Below are positions 1 to 6,804 of a stretch of DNA of 14,506 nucleotides, piece after piece (position 1 is the first letter of the stretch; every line of letters starts with the position of its first letter). The position numbers and the translations under genes are program-made. A model generated the notes under the pieces. That model was not told the origin of the DNA. It saw only the letters and a program-made list of their open reading frames with translations, and did no database searches. Source of the stretch: Colimorpha sp964483145. Its GTDB lineage: Bacteria > Bacteroidota > Bacteroidia > Bacteroidales > P3. The stretch spans positions 1 to 14,506 of the forward strand of contig CAZAAK010000063.1 of the NCBI GenBank assembly GCA_964483145.1, in the 5' to 3' direction.

Positions 1-48
1 TTCGGGCTGGGTATTTATGCTCTTTTGAGTTTTACCGGACAGCAATAA
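1..48 (+). CDS. Possible C-terminal end of an upstream gene (partial)
   Basis: Frame 1 is open from the window edge for 15 codons and ends in TAA at 46-48. The visible peptide is FGLGIYALLSFTGQQ, hydrophobic at first, which would suit the end of a membrane protein. It is followed by a run of T. Fifteen codons are far too few to identify a family, and an open run of this length occurs easily by chance, so it is listed only as a possible gene tail cut by the window start. Confidence 0.3.
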   Translation, partial: FGLGIYALLSFTGQQ

Positions 49-86
49 TTTTTTTACAAAGAGCGATAACATCCGATTTTTTTTGC

Positions 87-95
87 TATATTTGC
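87..95 (+). promoter_or_regulatory. Candidate Bacteroidota promoter -7 element
   Basis: The bases TATATTTGC match the Bacteroidota -7 consensus TAnnTTTG exactly. A TTTG at about -33 is not present at the usual distance; there is only a T-rich stretch. Transcription from here would start around position 100 and run through the repeat region into aspA, giving a leader of about 450 bases. This would be unusually long, so another unrecognised promoter nearer to aspA is equally possible. Confidence 0.4.
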
Positions 96-283
96 ACTGC
101 GTATTATTGGTGTTTAGCTTAGGATAAAGTATTATTTACTAGCGTTATAGCAATATTTTTAACACTCACAGGCCAAGAAAAAAAAAATTGGACACGAATT
201 ATAGACGAAACGAACCAAAACAAACATTCTTAGGCGCACCAAGGAAAACGTTTCAAAGAGAAGCGAGCAACGACAAATAAACT

Positions 284-310
284 CCCGAAACATTCCACTG
301 ATGTTTCGGG
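284..310 (+). repeat. Perfect 10-bp inverted repeat (hairpin) in repeat unit 1
   Basis: CCCGAAACAT at 284-293 is the exact reverse complement of ATGTTTCGGG at 301-310, with a 7-base loop TCCACTG. No T tract follows, so it is not a typical intrinsic terminator on this strand. The same design recurs in repeat unit 3. Confidence 0.7.
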
Positions 311-413
311 ATGAGACAAGGAAAAGAACAAAAGAGCAAAAGGGAAGCAACGACAAATAACCTTTGAGGGTATTCCGATGATGACTCTAGGCGAGACAGA
401 AGAACAAAAGAGA

Positions 414-453
414 AGTTTCGAGACGAGACAAAAAGTTTCGAGACGAGACAAAA
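414..453 (+). repeat. Exact 20-base tandem duplication
   Basis: The sequence agtttcgagacgagacaaaa occurs twice in direct succession (414-433 and 434-453) without a mismatch. Its GAGACGAGACAAA part resembles the ends of the 52-base repeat units, which suggests local duplication within the same repeat family. Confidence 0.85.
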
Positions 454-481
454 GAGAGAAAAATAACGACAAATAACCTTT

Positions 482-502
482 GAAACATCCCACTGATGTT
501 TC
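482..502 (+). repeat. 7-bp inverted repeat (hairpin) in repeat unit 3
   Basis: GAAACAT at 482-488 pairs with ATGTTTC at 496-502 around a 7-base loop CCCACTG. Loop length and stem sequence match the hairpin at 284-310, so the hairpin is a conserved part of the repeat. It ends 55 bases before the aspA start. Confidence 0.6.
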
Positions 503-557
503 GAAACGAGACAAAAAACAAAGTAAAATATTAACAATCATTTAAAAGCATTTCAAC

Positions 558-1985
558 ATGGCAGAACAAAAATTCCGTACTGAAAGCGACCTCCTGGGCG
601 AGAAACAAATTCCCGAAGAGGCTTACTATGGTGTTCAAACTCTCCGCGCTGTCGAGAACTTCAAAATCTCCGGCCACATCCTGAGCGATTTCCCCAACTT
701 CATCAAGGGTTTGGCCATCACCAAGAAGGCTGCCGCCATTGCCAACGGCAAGGTAGGCATGATTACTCCCGAGCAGAGCAAGGCCGTTCAGGAAGCTTGC
801 GATGAGCTTCTCGCTGGCAAATATTGGGATCAGTTCCCCGTGGACATGATTCAGGGCGGTGCTGGTACCTCCACCAACATGAATGCCAACGAAGTTATCG
901 CCAACATTGCCCTTGAAAAAATGGGGCACAAACGTGGCGAATATCAGTACTGCTGGCCCAACGACACGGTCAACGGCTCCCAGTCTACCAACGATGCTTA
1001 CCCCACTGCCATCCACATGGGCATGTACCTTGAGCACCTCGAATTTATCCCCCACTTGGAGAAACTTGCCGAGAGCCTTGAAAAGAAGGCTGAAGAGTTC
1101 AAGAGCGTCATCAAGATGGGCCGCACCCAGCTACAGGACGCTGTTCCCATGACCTTGGGACAGACCTTTGGTGGCTTTGCTGCAACCATCCGCATGGAGA
1201 TTGAGAACTTGAAGCACGCTTCCGAGGAGTTCCTCGTTCACAACATGGGCGCCACCGCTATCGGCACCGGCATTTGCGCTTGGCCCGGCTATGCCGAAGC
1301 TTGCGACCAAGCTTTGCGCGACATCACTGGTTGGAACTGCCACTTGGCCGACAACCTGATTGAGGCCACCAGCGCCACTACCTGCATGATTCAGTACCAC
1401 GGTGCCATGAAACGTTTGAGCCTGAAGATCAACAAGATTTGCAACGACCTCCGTCTCATGGGTTCTGGCCCTCGTTGCGGTTTGATGGAAGTGCACCTGC
1501 CCGAGCGTCAACCCGGTTCGAGCATCATGCCCGGCAAGGTCAACCCCGTCATTCCCGAGGTGATGAACCAAATCAACTACAAGGTTATCGGCAACGACAC
1601 TTGCATTGCCATGGGTGCCGACAACGCTCAGTTGGAACTCAATGTGATGGAGCCCGTTATGGCCTACACCCTGTTCGAAAGCATCCATCTGTTGACCAAT
1701 GGTGTGGACACCTTGCGCACCCTCTGCATCGATGGCATCGTTGCCAACGAGAAGCGTTGCAAGGAGCTGGTTGAGAACAGCATTGGCATTGTCACCATGC
1801 TGAACCCCTACATCGGCTACAAACAGTCCACCAAGGTTGCCAAGGAAGCCACCGAGACTGGCCGCGGTGTTTACGAATTGGTTCTTGAGCACAAATATCT
1901 CACCAAGGAGCAGCTCGACAAAATCATGCAACCCGAGAATATGCTCAAACCCGTCTTCGTGGAAGGTGTGCCACTGAACCACTAA
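558..1985 (+). CDS. aspA: Aspartate ammonia-lyase (aspartase)
   Basis: The 475-residue protein should catalyse the reversible conversion of L-aspartate to fumarate and ammonia in the cytoplasm, as a homotetramer. It belongs to the fumarase/aspartase superfamily: the signature loop GSSIMPGKVNP is at residues 320-330, with the catalytic serine expected at S321. GTSTNMN is at 103-109, QSTNDAYP at 142-149 and GRTQLQDAVPM at 188-198. Aspartase is favoured over class II fumarase because the signature continues PVIPEV (fumarase usually has PTQCEA) and because DQFPVDMIQGGAGTS and the N-terminal DLLGEKQIPEEAYYGVQTLR resemble E. coli AspA. Length is normal for the family. The ATG at 558 has an A-rich, SD-less upstream region, as usual in this phylum. 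Its product fumarate is the electron acceptor for the reductase encoded at 8209-12036. Confidence 0.93.
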   Translation: MAEQKFRTESDLLGEKQIPEEAYYGVQTLRAVENFKISGHILSDFPNFIKGLAITKKAAAIANGKVGMITPEQSKAVQEACDELLAGKYWDQFPVDMIQGGAGTSTNMNANEVIANIALEKMGHKRGEYQYCWPNDTVNGSQSTNDAYPTAIHMGMYLEHLEFIPHLEKLAESLEKKAEEFKSVIKMGRTQLQDAVPMTLGQTFGGFAATIRMEIENLKHASEEFLVHNMGATAIGTGICAWPGYAEACDQALRDITGWNCHLADNLIEATSATTCMIQYHGAMKRLSLKINKICNDLRLMGSGPRCGLMEVHLPERQPGSSIMPGKVNPVIPEVMNQINYKVIGNDTCIAMGADNAQLELNVMEPVMAYTLFESIHLLTNGVDTLRTLCIDGIVANEKRCKELVENSIGIVTMLNPYIGYKQSTKVAKEATETGRGVYELVLEHKYLTKEQLDKIMQPENMLKPVFVEGVPLNH

Positions 1986-1987
1986 TC

Positions 1988-2020
1988 GTTGTAGGTACAC
2001 ACAGATAAAACAATCTTTGT
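1988..2020 (+). promoter_or_regulatory. Candidate promoter of the nqr operon
   Basis: AATCTTTGT at 2012-2020 differs from the Bacteroidota -7 consensus TAnnTTTG by one base. GTTG at 1988-1991 lies 20 bases upstream, at the distance expected for the -33 TTTG box. Transcription would begin near 2026, giving a leader of about 110 bases with the hairpin at 2059-2090. It begins immediately after the aspA stop codon. No terminator is visible after aspA, so readthrough from aspA is also possible. Confidence 0.35.
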
Positions 2021-2058
2021 AGGATAAAGAGATATCCACCCAAGTTCCAGGTTTCTAA

Positions 2059-2090
2059 CCCTCACCACCGCCACTAGGCGGCAGTGAGGG
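2059..2090 (+). other. GC-rich stem-loop in the nqrA leader
   Basis: CCCTCAC (2059-2065) pairs with GTGAGGG (2084-2090), and CCGCC (2068-2072) with GGCGG (2077-2081). The loop is ACTA, and a symmetrical CA/CA internal mismatch separates the two stems. The following bases are GGCGGGACG, with no T tract, so it does not look like an intrinsic terminator of aspA. It could protect the nqr mRNA 5' end, define a processed end between aspA and nqr, or be a REP-like element. Function is unknown. Confidence 0.5.
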
Positions 2091-2137
2091 GGCGGGACGT
2101 GGATTTGGTTATTTCAAAATTATACCAACAAACCTCT

Positions 2138-3544
2138 ATGGCAAATATTATCAATGTAAAAAAGGGTCTTGACCTGCCGATAGATGGCGCTGCCGAGCTG
2201 AGGACCACCGATGCCCGCACGATAGCCACCTACGCCATAAAGCCCACTGACTATGTCGGCCTTGTGCCGCGCCTGCTAGTGGCTGAGGGCGATGCGGTGA
2301 AAGCCGGCGATGCGCTACTGTGCGACAAAAAGGACGAGCGCATCCGCTTTTGTGCTCCCGTAGCAGGCCGTGTAAAGGCCGTGGTGAGAGGCGACAAGCG
2401 CCTTTTGCTGGCCGTGGTGGTTGAAAAGGACGGGAACGCAACCGAATCCCCCATGCCCAAGGCAGCAAGCCTGAAGGAACAGATGCTCCAATGCGGCTTG
2501 TGGACTATGTTGCGCCAACGCCCCTTCGGCACCGTAGCCAATCCCGATGATACCCCCAAAGCCATTGTGGTGAGCTGCTTCGACAGCGCCCCTCTGGCTC
2601 CCGATTACGACTATTTGATGCAGGGCCGCGAGGACGACTTTGTCCACGGCGTAGAGGCTTTGGCCTCGCTCACTAGCGGCAAGTTGCACCTGTGCTTCCG
2701 CAATGGGCAGAAGTTAATGGACACAGTAGCCCATACCCAAGCTAGCAATGTGGAGTTGCACATCGTCAACGGTCCTCACCCTGCCGGCAATGTAGGCACC
2801 CAAATTGCCATGCTCTGCCCCATCAACAAAGGCGATGTGGTATGGACCATGAACCCTCAGGACATTGCTACTTTGGGTCATTTGGTCACCACGGGGAAGT
2901 ACTGCCCCGAGCGCGTGGTTGCCGTTGCTGGGCCCAAGATCAAGTCCCCCCACTATTTCCGCACCTATGTAGGTGCCAGTGTGGAGAGCCTAGTAGCCAA
3001 CCAGACTTGCAGCACGGGCTACCCCAAGGTTGAAGGTTCTGCCGACCTAGACGGCAACCGCATCATCAGTGGCAACATCCTCAGCGGCACACAAATTGCA
3101 GCCAACGGTTTTGTGGGCGGCTACGACAGCATGCTGAGCATCCTGCCCGAAGGCAACTACTACGACTTCATGGGCTGGTTGATGCCGGGGCTGAAGAAGT
3201 TCAGCTTCAGCCGCACTTTCCTCAGCGGTTTCTTTGCCCGCTGCAGAAAAAACAAGCACTCGCTACCCAAGTGCGCCAAACCCGTCTTCGACACCAACAC
3301 CCACGGCGAAGTGCGCCCCTTTGTGTTCACGGGTAACTTTGAGCGGGTGTTTCCATTCGATATCTATCCCCTGCAGCTTATCAAGGCCTGCATCATTGGC
3401 GACATGGAGCTTCAGGAGAACCTAGGCATCTATGAAGTGGAGCCCGAGGACTTTGCCCTGTGCGAATTTATTGACACATCCAAGACTGACATCCAGCCCA
3501 TCATTCGTGAGGCACTGGAGACATTAAGAAAGGAGGCCATGTGA
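2138..3544 (+). CDS. nqrA: Na+-translocating NADH:quinone reductase subunit A
   Basis: The 468-residue protein is the peripheral cytoplasmic subunit of the six-subunit Na+-NQR complex, which oxidises NADH, reduces quinone (menaquinone in this group) and pumps Na+ out. It is recognised by the N-terminal KKGLDLPI motif (residues 8-15), the GDAVKAGDALL and APVAGRVKAV biotinyl-like segments (about 51-83), the central HLVTTGKYCPERVVAVAGP stretch, and a C-terminal EPEDFALCEF. No membrane helix is evident, as expected. The frame stays open upstream to a GTG at 2084, but the ATG at 2138 gives the family's usual N-terminus and the GTG lies inside the leader hairpin, so ATG 2138 is preferred. It is the first gene of nqrABCDEF and overlaps nqrB by one base. 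Confidence 0.95.
   Translation: MANIINVKKGLDLPIDGAAELRTTDARTIATYAIKPTDYVGLVPRLLVAEGDAVKAGDALLCDKKDERIRFCAPVAGRVKAVVRGDKRLLLAVVVEKDGNATESPMPKAASLKEQMLQCGLWTMLRQRPFGTVANPDDTPKAIVVSCFDSAPLAPDYDYLMQGREDDFVHGVEALASLTSGKLHLCFRNGQKLMDTVAHTQASNVELHIVNGPHPAGNVGTQIAMLCPINKGDVVWTMNPQDIATLGHLVTTGKYCPERVVAVAGPKIKSPHYFRTYVGASVESLVANQTCSTGYPKVEGSADLDGNRIISGNILSGTQIAANGFVGGYDSMLSILPEGNYYDFMGWLMPGLKKFSFSRTFLSGFFARCRKNKHSLPKCAKPVFDTNTHGEVRPFVFTGNFERVFPFDIYPLQLIKACIIGDMELQENLGIYEVEPEDFALCEFIDTSKTDIQPIIREALETLRKEAM
3531..3536 (+). promoter_or_regulatory. Shine-Dalgarno motif deciding the nqrB start
   Basis: AGGAGG lies 7 bases before the ATG at 3544 and 13 bases before the next in-frame ATG at 3550. This favours 3544 as the nqrB start. 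It sits inside the 3' end of nqrA, so it is suited to re-initiation by ribosomes finishing nqrA. Confidence 0.75.
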
Positions 3545-4725
3545 TGCAAATGAATGGTTTAAGAAACTTTATCGACAAAATCAAACCCACCTTCAGCGAG
3601 GGAGGCAAACTGAGTTGGCTTTCGCAGACCTTTGGTGGTTTTGAAACCTTTGCCTTCACCCCCAACAAGGTAACCCGCCGCGGCAGCCATGTGCGCGATG
3701 CGGTGGATATGAAACGTGCCATGATTACCGTGGTCTTTGCTTTGGTCCCCGCCATGCTCTTTGGCATGTGGAACATCGGCTACCAGACTTCCGAGGCCAT
3801 CGTGGCCCAAGGCGGTGAAGCCTTTGGCTGGTGGTACTGCCTATGGTTCGGTTTTGTGCGCATGCTACCCATGCTTGTGGTCAGCTATGTGGTGGGGCTC
3901 GGCATCGAGTTCACCTATGCCCAAATCCGCGGACACGAGGTCTACGAAGGCTACCTTGTCACCGGCTTTATCATCCCGATGATTGTGCCTGTAACCACCC
4001 CGCTGTGGCAACTGGCGCTAGCCGTGGCATTTGCCGTCATTTTTGCCAAGGAGGTGTTTGGTGGCACGGGCATGAACTTTTTGAATCCTGCTTTGGTGGC
4101 ACGTGCCTTCTTGTTTTTCAGCTATCCCACCCACATGTCGGGCGACAAGGTGTGGATTGCTGCCGACATGTGGGGCAGTGATGCCCTAACGGGCGCTACC
4201 CCGCTAGGCGACCTAGCCACCGGCATTCACCCCCAGGCTTCGGCTTTGGATATGATTATCGGCACCATCCCGGGTTGCACTTGCGAGACCTCGGTCATTG
4301 CTATTGCCCTGGGTGCACTCATCCTGTTGATTAGCGGCATTGCCAGCTGGCGCACCATGTTAGCCGTTTTTGTTGGCGGAGGAGCCATGGGATTGCTATT
4401 CAATGTCATCGGAGCTAACGAATACATGCAGTTGCCCTTCTACTACCACTTTATTATGGGTGGTTTTGCCTTCGGCGCCGTCTTTATGGCCACCGACCCC
4501 GTCACCAGCGCCCAAACCAACTGTGGCAAGTGGATTTACGGCATCCTGATAGGAGCTTTTGCCGTGATGCTGCGCGTGCTCAACCCCGCCTATCCGGAAG
4601 GCATGATGCTGAGCATCCTGCTGATGAACTGCTTTGCCCCGCTAATTGACCACTGCGTTGTTCAACGGAACATCAAAAGCCGCCAACGCCGTGCGTTGGA
4701 AGAAGGAAAGGAGGTCAAGGCATGA
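3544..4725 (+). CDS. nqrB: Na+-translocating NADH:quinone reductase subunit B
   Basis: The 393-residue integral membrane subunit carries covalent FMN and takes part in Na+ translocation. The FMN attachment motif is seen as LTGATPLG (residues 215-222), with T219 as the expected phosphothreonyl-linked residue. An N-terminal segment with LRNFIDKIKP and SQTFGGFETFAFTPN is followed by several hydrophobic helices, and FGGTGMNFLNPALVARAFL (172-190) is a conserved NqrB/RnfD stretch. The start is chosen at ATG 3544, which overlaps the nqrA stop as TGATG and is preceded by AGGAGG at 7 bases; GTG 3541 and ATG 3550 are alternatives. It ends in an ATGA overlap with nqrC, pointing to translational coupling. 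Confidence 0.95.
   Translation: MQMNGLRNFIDKIKPTFSEGGKLSWLSQTFGGFETFAFTPNKVTRRGSHVRDAVDMKRAMITVVFALVPAMLFGMWNIGYQTSEAIVAQGGEAFGWWYCLWFGFVRMLPMLVVSYVVGLGIEFTYAQIRGHEVYEGYLVTGFIIPMIVPVTTPLWQLALAVAFAVIFAKEVFGGTGMNFLNPALVARAFLFFSYPTHMSGDKVWIAADMWGSDALTGATPLGDLATGIHPQASALDMIIGTIPGCTCETSVIAIALGALILLISGIASWRTMLAVFVGGGAMGLLFNVIGANEYMQLPFYYHFIMGGFAFGAVFMATDPVTSAQTNCGKWIYGILIGAFAVMLRVLNPAYPEGMMLSILLMNCFAPLIDHCVVQRNIKSRQRRALEEGKEVKA
4707..4715 (+). promoter_or_regulatory. Shine-Dalgarno motif of nqrC
   Basis: AAAGGAGGT, nearly the full anti-16S complement, has its GGAGG core 7 bases before the nqrC ATG at 4722. It lies inside the end of nqrB. Such strong motifs are unusual in Bacteroidota. Confidence 0.75.
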
Positions 4726-5528
4726 AAAAGTTTAGCAATACATATATATACATATATTCCGCTGGCATCGTGGCCGTGGTGGCCGTGGTGCTTTCGGTTG
4801 TGGCAATGAGCCTGAGAGAGAAGCAGAACGACAACATCCGCAACGAAAAGATGCAAGTGCTGCTGCAAGCCATTGGCGTGAACTGTACGCGCGATGAGGC
4901 ATCCGAGATGTACTTGCAGTATTTCGACCAAGAACTGACTGTAGGCACCGATGGCACCACCTTGAGCATCTACAATGTTCAGGACGACAAGATGGAGCAA
5001 GGCGATGTCCGCGCCTTCAACATTAAACTGAAAGAGCAACAGACTTTGGAGAAAAACGGCAAACAGGGAGCCTTTCCCGTATACGTTTTCAACAAAGACG
5101 GTAAGAAAGGTTACGTCATACCCACACAGGGAACAGGTCTATGGGGAGCGGTGTACAGCAACATTGCCTTGGCCGAAGACCTAAACACCGTGATAGGTGT
5201 AACCTTCAGCCACGACGGCGAGACGCCCGGTTTGGGTGCAGAAATCACCACCGAAAAATTTCAGGCCCCGTTCATCGGGAAGCAGATTCTCGACGAGAAC
5301 GGTCAGGTGGTTTCCATTGCCGTGAAGAAAAAAGCCGACGCAGCGGCCTTGCACGAAGTTGACGCCATCACTGGTGGCACAATGACATCCAACGGTGTGG
5401 ACGAGATGCTGAGAGTAGACCTGATGCGCTACCAAAAATTCATCGATGCCAACCGTGTTGCCACTGTGGCAACGGTTGAATCCGTCGCAGTAGAAAACAC
5501 TAATGAAGAGGAGGTAAGCCATGAGTAA
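4722..5528 (+). CDS. nqrC: Na+-translocating NADH:quinone reductase subunit C
   Basis: The 268-residue subunit has one N-terminal membrane helix (about residues 8-30) and an extracytoplasmic domain carrying the second covalent FMN. The attachment motif appears as AITGGTMTSNGV, with T220 as the expected linkage residue; the common form is SGAT, so the alanine is replaced by glycine here. HDGETPGLGAEI (164-175) is a conserved NqrC/RnfG motif. After the FMN domain there is a short acidic tail ending EEEVSHE. It overlaps nqrB by 4 bases (ATGA) and nqrD by 8 bases, so the three are probably translationally coupled. Confidence 0.95.
   Translation: MKKFSNTYIYIYSAGIVAVVAVVLSVVAMSLREKQNDNIRNEKMQVLLQAIGVNCTRDEASEMYLQYFDQELTVGTDGTTLSIYNVQDDKMEQGDVRAFNIKLKEQQTLEKNGKQGAFPVYVFNKDGKKGYVIPTQGTGLWGAVYSNIALAEDLNTVIGVTFSHDGETPGLGAEITTEKFQAPFIGKQILDENGQVVSIAVKKKADAAALHEVDAITGGTMTSNGVDEMLRVDLMRYQKFIDANRVATVATVESVAVENTNEEEVSHE
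5509..5515 (+). promoter_or_regulatory. Shine-Dalgarno motif of nqrD
   Basis: AGGAGGT inside the 3' end of nqrC ends 5 bases before the nqrD ATG at 5521 (6 from the GGAGG core). It fixes that start despite the 8-base overlap with nqrC. It also forces the acidic codons GAG GAG GTA near the C-terminus of NqrC. Confidence 0.75.
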
Positions 5529-6141
5529 ATTTTCAGAAGTATTTACAACTCCGCTAATCAAGAATAATCCCGTCACCGTGCAGATATTGGGTATCTGCTC
5601 CAGCTTGGCGGTTACCGCACAGTTGAAGTCCGCCTTTGTGATGGCCTTGTCGGTGACTGTGGTGGTGGCTTTGTCCAACCTAGTCATCTCGCTGATGCGC
5701 AACACCATTCCGCCGCGAATCCGAATCATCGTGCAGCTGGTGGTGGTGAGCGCATTGGTTATTTTGGTCAACCAGGTGTTGCAGGCCTTTGTCTACGACG
5801 TGAGCAAACAGTTGTCGGTGTACGTAGGATTGATTATCACCAACTGCATTGTTATGGGCCGTTTGGAAGCCTTTGCCATGAACCATAAACCGTTGGAATC
5901 CATGATGGACGGTATTGGTAATGGCTTGGGATACGGCATTATCCTGATAATTCTAGGCTTTGTTCGTGAGCTTCTTGGCAGTGGCACCCTGTGGGGCTAT
6001 CCTGTGATGGAGAAGTTGGGCCTGTACAATATAGGCTATGAGAACAACGGCCTGGTGATCATGGCTCCGATGGCGCTGATACTGCTTGGTGTGATAATCT
6101 GGATTCAGCGTAGCAAGGACAAAGACCTTCAAGAGAACTAG
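5521..6141 (+). CDS. nqrD: Na+-translocating NADH:quinone reductase subunit D
   Basis: The 206-residue, strongly hydrophobic subunit has about six membrane helices. With NqrE it forms the membrane core of the complex; the two are homologous with inverted topology. The conserved cysteines are at C26 (LGICSSLAVT) and C109 (IITNCIVMGR). From work on Vibrio Na+-NQR, these residues with their NqrE partners hold an iron centre within the membrane. GNGLGYGIILIILGFVRELLG (about 133-153) is a typical NqrD stretch. The start at 5521 overlaps nqrC and has a strong SD. A 35-base gap separates it from nqrE. Confidence 0.95.
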   Translation: MSKFSEVFTTPLIKNNPVTVQILGICSSLAVTAQLKSAFVMALSVTVVVALSNLVISLMRNTIPPRIRIIVQLVVVSALVILVNQVLQAFVYDVSKQLSVYVGLIITNCIVMGRLEAFAMNHKPLESMMDGIGNGLGYGIILIILGFVRELLGSGTLWGYPVMEKLGLYNIGYENNGLVIMAPMALILLGVIIWIQRSKDKDLQEN

Positions 6142-6176
6142 CAGTACATACCGTATAAAAGATAACAGAAAATACT

Positions 6177-6791
6177 ATGGAATATATTAATATATTTATC
6201 AAGTCGGTATTCATTGACAATATGATTTTCGCCTTCTTCCTCGGCATGTGCTCTTATCTAGCCGTTTCGAAGACCGTGAAGACCTCTGCAGGCCTAGGCA
6301 TTGCAGTTACTTTTGTGCTAGTGATTACCACACCCCTGAACTACTTATTGGACAAATACGTCCTAAGGGAAGGGGCCTTGACGTGGATTAGTCCAGACTT
6401 GGCCAATGTCGACCTTTCCTTTCTAAGCCTGATTATGTTCATTGCCGTCATTGCCGCCATTGTGCAGATCTTGGAGATGGTGGTGGAAAAATTTGCCCCG
6501 GCGCTGTACAACTCGCTAGGCATCTTTCTGCCCCTGATTGCGGTGAACTGTGCCGTGATGGGCGGTTCGCTGTTCATGCAGCAGCGCGACTACAGTGATG
6601 TAGGCGAGGTGATAAGCTTTTCTTTGGGCAGTGGCATCGGCTGGCTGATAGCTATTGTTGGCATTGCCGCTATCCGCGAAAAGTTGCGCTACTCCCACAT
6701 ACCCCCTGCGCTGAAAGGTGTTGGCATCACCTTTATCATCACCGGTTTGATGGGTCTGGCATTCATGAGTTTTATGGGTATCAAACTTTAA
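6177..6791 (+). CDS. nqrE: Na+-translocating NADH:quinone reductase subunit E
   Basis: The 204-residue integral membrane subunit is the partner of NqrD. The two conserved cysteines are C25 (FLGMCSYLAVS) and C125 (IAVNCAVMGG), the counterparts of C26 and C109 in NqrD. Other family features are the N-terminal MEYINIFIKSVFIDNMIFAF, GSGIGWLIAIVGIAAIREK and the C-terminal GLMGLAFMSFMGI. Unlike nqrB-D it neither overlaps its upstream gene nor carries a Shine-Dalgarno motif; its upstream region is A-rich (ATAACAGAAAATACT). Length matches the family. Confidence 0.95.
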   Translation: MEYINIFIKSVFIDNMIFAFFLGMCSYLAVSKTVKTSAGLGIAVTFVLVITTPLNYLLDKYVLREGALTWISPDLANVDLSFLSLIMFIAVIAAIVQILEMVVEKFAPALYNSLGIFLPLIAVNCAVMGGSLFMQQRDYSDVGEVISFSLGSGIGWLIAIVGIAAIREKLRYSHIPPALKGVGITFIITGLMGLAFMSFMGIKL

Positions 6792-6804
6792 ACAACGATT
6801 GGAA

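Larger units (their letters stand above)
267..513 (+). repeat. Three imperfect copies of a 52-base dispersed repeat
   Basis: Three units lie at 267-318, 347-398 and 463-513. Each begins with the shared core ACGACAAATAA and ends with GAGACA 51 or 52 bases later, with a CATCCCACTGATG-like centre. Units one and three carry a hairpin in the centre; unit two is diverged there. The spacers are A- and G-rich. The spacer between units two and three carries an extra 20-base tandem duplication, which accounts for its greater length. No protein-like reading frame runs through them. Function is unknown; they form most of the leader or intergenic space in front of aspA. Confidence 0.7.

Noticed and set aside
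267..513. Possible CRISPR array
   Set aside because: Only three imperfect units with unequal spacing (80 and 116 bases), purine-rich similar spacers, and no cas genes nearby.
159..541. Several minus-strand reading frames across the repeat region, with recurring SRLETFCLVS-like peptides
   Set aside because: The peptides repeat only because the DNA repeats; they are low in complexity, rich in F, S, L and C, lack family features and overlap one another in different frames.
558..1985. Class II fumarase (fumC) instead of aspartase
   Set aside because: The signature loop continues PVIPEV and the N-terminal and QFPVDMIQGGAGTS segments follow the aspartase pattern.
1131..2039. Long minus-strand open frame of 302 codons opposite aspA
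   Set aside because: It is a shadow of aspA codon bias: its peptide is rich in H, V, G and L with no domain, and it lies fully opposite a clear gene.
2084..2137. N-terminal extension of NqrA from a GTG
   Set aside because: The extra 18 residues are not family-like, the GTG is part of the leader hairpin, and ATG 2138 gives the usual NqrA start.
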